Source: Chloroflexota bacterium
GTDB lineage: Bacteria; Chloroflexota; Anaerolineae; Anaerolineales; UBA11579
DNA: 64,000 bases
Assembly (NCBI GenBank): GCA_013112575.1
Contig: JABFGG010000009.1
Location: forward strand, 62,001-126,000
Direction: 5' to 3'
The notes below the pieces were generated by a model that saw only the letters and a list, made by a program, of their open reading frames with translations, had not been told where the DNA came from and ran no database searches. Position 1 is the stretch's first letter. Every line of letters starts with the position of its first letter. This document shows positions 60,170 to 64,000 of the stretch, in pieces. The translations under genes and the position numbers were made by a program.

Positions 60170-60173
60170 AGAC

Positions 60174-60323
60174 TTGTACTTTGTCAAAGCCATAAATACT
60201 TTAGCATAATGCCATAGAAGAAGGTTTTTTTAATCTTGCATCCTATGTCTGCCTTTGACAAAGTTTAAAGTGTTCCGTCTCATATCATTGAAACTCGTCC
60301 AATCAATATTGACGGAACACTAG
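60174..60323 (-). repeat. Structured repeat, copy C (150 bp)
   Basis: In reverse orientation to copy A and closely similar. On the minus strand it opens with CTAG, whose TAG is the stop of the lipoprotein gene at 60320-61195. Stem 1: GACGGAACACT (60311-60321) with AGTGTTCCGTC (60269-60279). Stem 2: CTTTGACAAAG (60253-60263) with CTTTGTCAAAG (60179-60189). The internal words CATAGGATGCAAGATTA and AACCTTCT are shared with copy A. Confidence 0.9.
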
Positions 60324-61195
60324 TTCTGCAATTCCAGGTTGCCAGCACCAATGTCTACATTGATGATCAAGGTAGGGCCTTCACCATCCATGGTGTAGTT
60401 GCCACCTGAGCGAGACCAGTCGCCAGATGTGTCTACGTTTGCCAGACCGGCATCGATGTTGACTACGACATCTGTGCCTTCCGGTACAATGATTGTCACA
60501 TTGCTCAATCCAGCTACAACATCCACAATTGCATCTTGCTGCAATTCGCCGGAGAAGTCGAGCGTGTAATCGCCCAGACCGGCGTCAAAGCTCATATATC
60601 CGAAGTTAGCATTGGCCAGGCCGCTCAACTCGATGTTGGATGCACCACTGTCGTAATTGAGTTGGGTCATCTCGACAGGGTTCACTTCAGAGAATGTTAC
60701 CTTGACGTCGGCCGCGCCATCGGAGATAGTCAGGTTTTCCAAAGCTAACCCGCCCAACTCCATGTCGCCTTCGTATGCGCCAGATTGGATCACCAGATCG
60801 ATGATGTCTTCACCCAGTTGCAGGTCCCAGCGGTTTTCTATGTCGTCAATGGTGAAGTTCGGGATACTGTTGAAATCCAGGGTGAAACTATTGTCTCCCG
60901 TACTGATCAGCACACGCTCGTTGCTCGAGTCTACTTCCGGTTGGAGTTCCTCAACGTTGTAGGTGGCGGTGCCTTCGATCAGGGCGCTTGCGCCTGGTTC
61001 GAGGAATAATTGGCCTGCACCAAAGTTCAGTTCAACCTTTGTTGCTTCGACCGTATCCAACGACTCGACGAGGATATCTTCGGTTACTGTGGGGCCAGTG
61101 ACAACGTCGACTGTTGGAGCGTTAAGGGTCACACTGCAGGCCAGGGAAGCTATCGCCAATACGGCGGTAATAATGATTAGTTTTTTTGAAACCAT
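60320..61195 (-). CDS. Lipoprotein with adhesin-like (toast-rack/DUF4097-type) beta domain
   Basis: A 291-residue lipoprotein. AGGAGC precedes ATG 61195; the signal is MVSKKLIIITAVLAIASLAC with the lipidated Cys at 20. The body is a long right-handed beta arrangement of short Asp/Gly/Asn-rich strands (VELNFGAGQLFLEPGA, LENLTISDGAADVKVTF, FGYMSFDAGLGDYTLDFSG, VVVNIDAGLANVDTSGDW, LIINVDIGAGNLELQN), resembling the toast-rack N-terminal plus LiaF-like C-terminal type. Probably a surface or envelope stress protein; function not known. Its TAG stop begins repeat copy C. Confidence 0.78.
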   Translation of the reverse strand: MVSKKLIIITAVLAIASLACSVTLNAPTVDVVTGPTVTEDILVESLDTVEATKVELNFGAGQLFLEPGASALIEGTATYNVEELQPEVDSSNERVLISTGDNSFTLDFNSIPNFTIDDIENRWDLQLGEDIIDLVIQSGAYEGDMELGGLALENLTISDGAADVKVTFSEVNPVEMTQLNYDSGASNIELSGLANANFGYMSFDAGLGDYTLDFSGELQQDAIVDVVAGLSNVTIIVPEGTDVVVNIDAGLANVDTSGDWSRSGGNYTMDGEGPTLIINVDIGAGNLELQN

Positions 61196-61208
61196 TTACT
61201 TGCTCCTA

Positions 61209-61258
61209 ATTTGTGAACAGGTTATTCAATATCTTGATTTGTGATCAGTTTATTCAGT
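61209..61258. repeat. Tandem direct repeat upstream of the adhesin-like lipoprotein
   Basis: Two 22-bp copies, 28 bp apart: ATTTGTGAACAGGTTATTCA (61209 on) and ATTTGTGATCAGTTTATTCA (61237 on), differing at a few positions. They lie 14-63 bases before the lipoprotein start, where a promoter or repressor site would be. About 200 bp further to 61462 show no gene, only the small palindrome GTACGTTCGTAC. Confidence 0.65.
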
Positions 61259-61462
61259 ACTCATTTGGAAAACATCGTCCGACCAGGCAAACAAGATTGT
61301 ACGTTCGTACCATGTCCATAAAGGCACATGACGAAGCTACTATTGTGCGGCAACAATCTGCTTGTTGTTTTAATGATGTTTTCTCCAGAGTTTGTAAACT
61401 GTTTCACCCTGTAATACGGAGAAAGACGAAACGGGTTGCAAAAGCTATTTGTGCTGAGTTGG

Positions 61463-61978
61463 TTACCCCAAGAACTGCAACAGAATAATCCCCATCACGG
61501 CCCCAATGAGCCAGCCAGCAAGTATGTCAGATAAATAGTGCACCCCCATCGCCACCCGCGCTATTCCAACCAAGGGAGCCCAAATCGCCAGGGTTATGCC
61601 AAACCACGCTGGCCCCAACCCGACCGCCATCACCGCCAGCATCATCGCTCGCGCTGCGTGCCCTGAAGGGAACGAATGGGGGTCTGTGCGCCGGTAGATT
61701 TGACCCAGTTCACCTTCGGGACGTTGTCGCCGGATGGTGAATTTCATAGCCATTACCAGCACGGCTGTAATTATTATTCCGATAATTAGAGCCTGTGAGC
61801 GGCCTCGCCATGCAAGATCGCCTAAAACCCATATGGCCAAAAGGCCAGCCAGCCAAAACCACGAGTCGCCCGTATGCCCCAGGAAAACGGCTAAGCGGCG
61901 CGGCAATCCCGGCTCTTCCGCCACTCGCATGCGCGCCGATAGGTCTGCGTCTACCTGCAATATGGAGTTGAGGGTCAT
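61463..61978 (-). CDS. PAP2-family membrane phosphatase
   Basis: A 171-residue polytopic protein of the PAP2 (type 2 phosphatidic acid phosphatase) family with five or six spans. The three-part active site is complete: KFTIRRQRP (motif 1), PSGHAAR (motif 2), ARVAMGVHYLSDI (motif 3). Substrates in the family are lipid phosphates such as undecaprenyl pyrophosphate or phosphatidate. The start overlaps the upstream NTP-transferase gene by four bases (ATGA). Confidence 0.93.
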   Translation of the reverse strand: MTLNSILQVDADLSARMRVAEEPGLPRRLAVFLGHTGDSWFWLAGLLAIWVLGDLAWRGRSQALIIGIIITAVLVMAMKFTIRRQRPEGELGQIYRRTDPHSFPSGHAARAMMLAVMAVGLGPAWFGITLAIWAPLVGIARVAMGVHYLSDILAGWLIGAVMGIILLQFLG

Positions 61979-62751
61979 ACAGCGGCTCGTTGTTCCAGGT
62001 CTTTCGCCAGCATTTCCAACTGGTACGTCTTATCCACGTCCATGGCGATCTCGGCATAAGGGCTTTCTACGGCACGCGCTTTAAGCCCGATCTTCTTAGA
62101 AACACGTTTCACCGCATCTGGGAGAGTTAATCTGCGAATGAGCATGAGGAACAATGTGTCGAAACCGATCAAGGCGGCTTGCCTTATGATGCTTTTGCGA
62201 GCATACATCATTTTGGTCCAAAATTCATCGTTCGAAGTGACTGTATCTGTTGCCACAACATTCATATCGCCCCCGCAAACTTCACTTTCGCGTAGTCGCA
62301 GATAGGTGCGGTTGGAGCCAGGAAAGCGGGCTTCCATCACATCACGTGTCACCACGTTGTAATAAATGTCTTCCTCTGTTTCGAGAGCGCGTTCGATCGT
62401 CCAGTCTACGATCTCAGGGGTGATGCTGGGAATATCTGAAGAGACCATCAGGACGTATTTAGCATCCGGTTGCACTTCAAGCGCTTTGCGCGTGCCTGCC
62501 TGGATGTTATCCAGCATGCCGCCATGGTTGGGTGTGAAGGCCAGGGGTTTTTCGCAGGTCACCCCACTACTTTCGTCCAGACCCACGATGACCACGTTCT
62601 CGATATGTTTGGACCCGCTGAGCGCATCCAGCACCCACTGGATCATGGTCTTACCAGCGATCTCGATCAGGGCCTTGGATGCTCCCTGTGAAAATTCATA
62701 AAGTGGTTCTTCAGGTTCGGGGATGCCACCTGCAGTAACGATAGCTTGCAT
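61975..62751 (-). CDS. MobA-like nucleotidyltransferase
   Basis: A 258-residue protein of the GT-A-fold NTP transferase family. It opens MQAIVTAGGIPEPEEPLYEF, with a modified GG motif, then KALIEIAGKTMIQWVLDAL and VLMVSSDIPSITPEIVDW, where the Asp binds metal. The usual LxGGxxxRxG loop is altered, so the donor may not be GTP. It starts directly at the end of the quinate-dehydrogenase-like gene (zero spacing) and overlaps the PAP2 gene, so the three form one operon, perhaps for a phosphorylated lipid or cofactor. Confidence 0.85.
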   Translation of the reverse strand: MQAIVTAGGIPEPEEPLYEFSQGASKALIEIAGKTMIQWVLDALSGSKHIENVVIVGLDESSGVTCEKPLAFTPNHGGMLDNIQAGTRKALEVQPDAKYVLMVSSDIPSITPEIVDWTIERALETEEDIYYNVVTRDVMEARFPGSNRTYLRLRESEVCGGDMNVVATDTVTSNDEFWTKMMYARKSIIRQAALIGFDTLFLMLIRRLTLPDAVKRVSKKIGLKARAVESPYAEIAMDVDKTYQLEMLAKDLEQRAAV

Positions 62752-63657
62752 CTAGTTCAGCTCCTGCAATTGGGGTTCAAAACCGAGTTGGTCGATCAAC
62801 TCATTGAGTTCGTCATTGCTCAACTTGCGGCCTTTGCCTGCCACCGCAACCAATGCCGCTTCCATCATGTTCGTACCGAAGGAGCGCCCATCCAATACCG
62901 GTGTGGTGGTGAGCAGGTATTTCACACCCAGGCTGCGCAACAATTCAACATCCTCAGGTGTGGTTGTATTGGTCAGGATTACCTTGCCACCCATCTCATC
63001 AGGCATGCTGCCTTTTACGAAATGGAAGTCACCAGAAATTACCGTTGCCCAGGCGTAGTACTTTTCCCATTTAGGTTCACGCTTTTCCTGTTTCTCGCCG
63101 GTAGGATAAAGCATCTCAAAGGGCATCCGGCCCGCGATGGGCATGACGATGGCTGCGGCACGTTTTACTGCAGTGTGACTGCGCAGTGGAATGGGGATGT
63201 CCAGACCAAACATCAGGTCTCCATAGACAACGTCATATTCTGCCTCCACCAGAGAGGCCGTTATCCCCCAGCGGTCTGCACCTGTGGATACGAAGGCTTT
63301 TTTGCCCATTTGATCAACGTAGTCCCCGACTTGTTGATGCAAATAAGGGATAGCACGGTTTTCCAGAGTATTCTTTAAGCCGGTGCCATCTACGACTGGC
63401 GTCTTCTCAATGAAGCGCACCATGGGTTTCACGGAGTGGAGTGTGTACCATTTGCCATCCACCATCAAACCCAGGTCGGCCCCGCCAACGCCAAAGGCAT
63501 CTACCGTGCCGTCCAATTCTTTGTAAAGCTGGGCGGCTTTTTCCATATCGCCATCCATCCCAATACGCTCAATGCTAATCTTCTCCCCCAGTAATTCCAC
63601 TTCGACCTTTTTGTTGCGCTTGGATGAGCCAATACTTACACTGACTGCTCGTTTCAT
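62752..63657 (-). CDS. Conserved protein of the type labelled quinate 5-dehydrogenase
   Basis: A 301-residue cytosolic protein. The N-terminus MKRAVSVSIGSSKRNKKVEVELLGEKISIERIGMDG and the internal VDAFGVGGADLGLMVDGKWYTL and GADRWGITASLVEAEYDVVYGDLMFGLDIPIPLRS match a family that databases often call quinate 5-dehydrogenase. I see no canonical NAD-binding GxGxxG and the enzyme name is doubtful. A strong GAGGAGG precedes ATG 63657. It heads the operon with the NTP transferase and PAP2 genes. Confidence 0.75.
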   Translation of the reverse strand: MKRAVSVSIGSSKRNKKVEVELLGEKISIERIGMDGDMEKAAQLYKELDGTVDAFGVGGADLGLMVDGKWYTLHSVKPMVRFIEKTPVVDGTGLKNTLENRAIPYLHQQVGDYVDQMGKKAFVSTGADRWGITASLVEAEYDVVYGDLMFGLDIPIPLRSHTAVKRAAAIVMPIAGRMPFEMLYPTGEKQEKREPKWEKYYAWATVISGDFHFVKGSMPDEMGGKVILTNTTTPEDVELLRSLGVKYLLTTTPVLDGRSFGTNMMEAALVAVAGKGRKLSNDELNELIDQLGFEPQLQELN

Positions 63658-63801
63658 GCTGCCTCCTCAATGAGACACAAAATGAAGTCAAGAATACCTC
63701 TGGCATTTCGCGTCTATAGACCAGTATACTCGAACCGGTACTATGCATAAACACCGCTCAGATAGCCGCGATACGAAGGAATTTTCCTGAATCGCTTGCG
63801 G

Positions 63802-63807
63802 TATAAT
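63802..63807 (+). promoter_or_regulatory. -10 box for ilvE
   Basis: A perfect TATAAT 64 bases before the ATG at 63872, in the divergent space with the quinate-dehydrogenase-like operon. Confidence 0.55.
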
Positions 63808-63871
63808 CCCCTCGTTATGGGGAGTCTCTCTTGTACATTGGCCCAAATCTTTTCCTCTCAAGGAGGTATTT

Positions 63872-64000
63872 ATGGCGCTACCTAAATACGCTTATTTCCA
63901 GGGCAGTATAGTTCCTTATTCCGAAGCCAAAGTCGGTGTGATGACGCATGCCCTGAATTATGGCACGGCCGTATTTGGCGGGGTGCGCGGCTATTGGAAT
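63872..64000 (+). CDS. ilvE: Branched-chain amino acid aminotransferase, 5' part
   Basis: The first 43 residues of a class IV PLP aminotransferase, cut by the right edge. MALPKYAYFQGSIVPYSEAK followed by VGVMTHALNYGTAVFGGVRG is the typical IlvE opening, where the later GxR binds substrate. A strong ribosome site (AAGGAGG) stands five bases before the ATG. Confidence 0.9.
   Translation, partial: MALPKYAYFQGSIVPYSEAKVGVMTHALNYGTAVFGGVRGYWN

Noticed and set aside
62746-63378. A 210-codon plus-strand frame
   Set aside because: Antisense to the quinate-dehydrogenase-like gene, no start signals and composition of a shadow.

Overview
The window looks like a chromosomal segment of an uncultured or anaerobic member of the Chloroflexota, most likely class Anaerolineae. 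This is inferred from the gene mix: secreted GYPIS-type repeat proteins, many small Cys-anchored lipoproteins with Thr/Pro-rich linkers, a quinate-dehydrogenase-like/MobA-like pair, degenerate cell-wall enzymes and a group 3d hydrogenase. No rRNA gene is present to fix the taxonomy. There are no phage, plasmid or CRISPR signatures. Genes are dense and on both strands.

Layout. 1-12.4 kb: end of an unknown gene, an aldo/keto reductase, a DUF885 lipoprotein, an AI-2E-type membrane protein, a striking four-part signalling protein (receiver, roadblock-like, acidic linker, dead IS200-transposase-like domain), DNA polymerase I and a TPR protein. 12.4-18.5 kb: a secreted repeat protein, a HAD phosphatase, a DUF3054/ECF sigma/anti-sigma operon and two paralogous lipoproteins. 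18.5-29.8 kb: a class A penicillin-binding-protein homologue whose catalytic motifs are nearly all replaced, a PLP aminotransferase, a paralogous pair of membrane-anchored proteins, a GT39-like transferase, a GHKL ATPase and an MFS carrier. 29.8-40.3 kb: RecD2-like helicase, LCP-family protein, ABC-F ATPase, a TetR/CPBP-protease/MFS group with two matching operators, and a split glutamine-dependent NAD synthetase.

40.6-52.9 kb is the functional centre. A complete maturation operon (hypA-B-F-C-D-E) is followed by a structural operon for a NAD(H)-linked bidirectional [NiFe] hydrogenase (hoxF-U-Y-H), its endopeptidase and a dihydroorotate-dehydrogenase-like protein, most genes being tightly spaced or overlapping. 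Both operons are preceded by a CRP/FNR-like TGTGA-N6-TCACA-type box, which suggests joint redox or energy control. 53-64 kb: CBS protein, rhodanese, RimI-like acetyltransferase, folK/folP with an acyltransferase-like membrane protein between them, a GH1 glycosidase, tRNA-Ser(GGA), an adhesin-like lipoprotein, a PAP2/NTP-transferase/quinate-DH-like operon and the start of ilvE.

The most unusual items are: (1) the receiver/roadblock/dead-Y1-transposase fusion; (2) the pseudo-PBP; (3) a 113-151 bp structured repeat in three copies, each of which supplies the TAG stop codon of the gene before it and shows compensatory base changes; (4) a recurrent promoter pattern TATAAT-N7-start codon, which predicts leaderless mRNAs.
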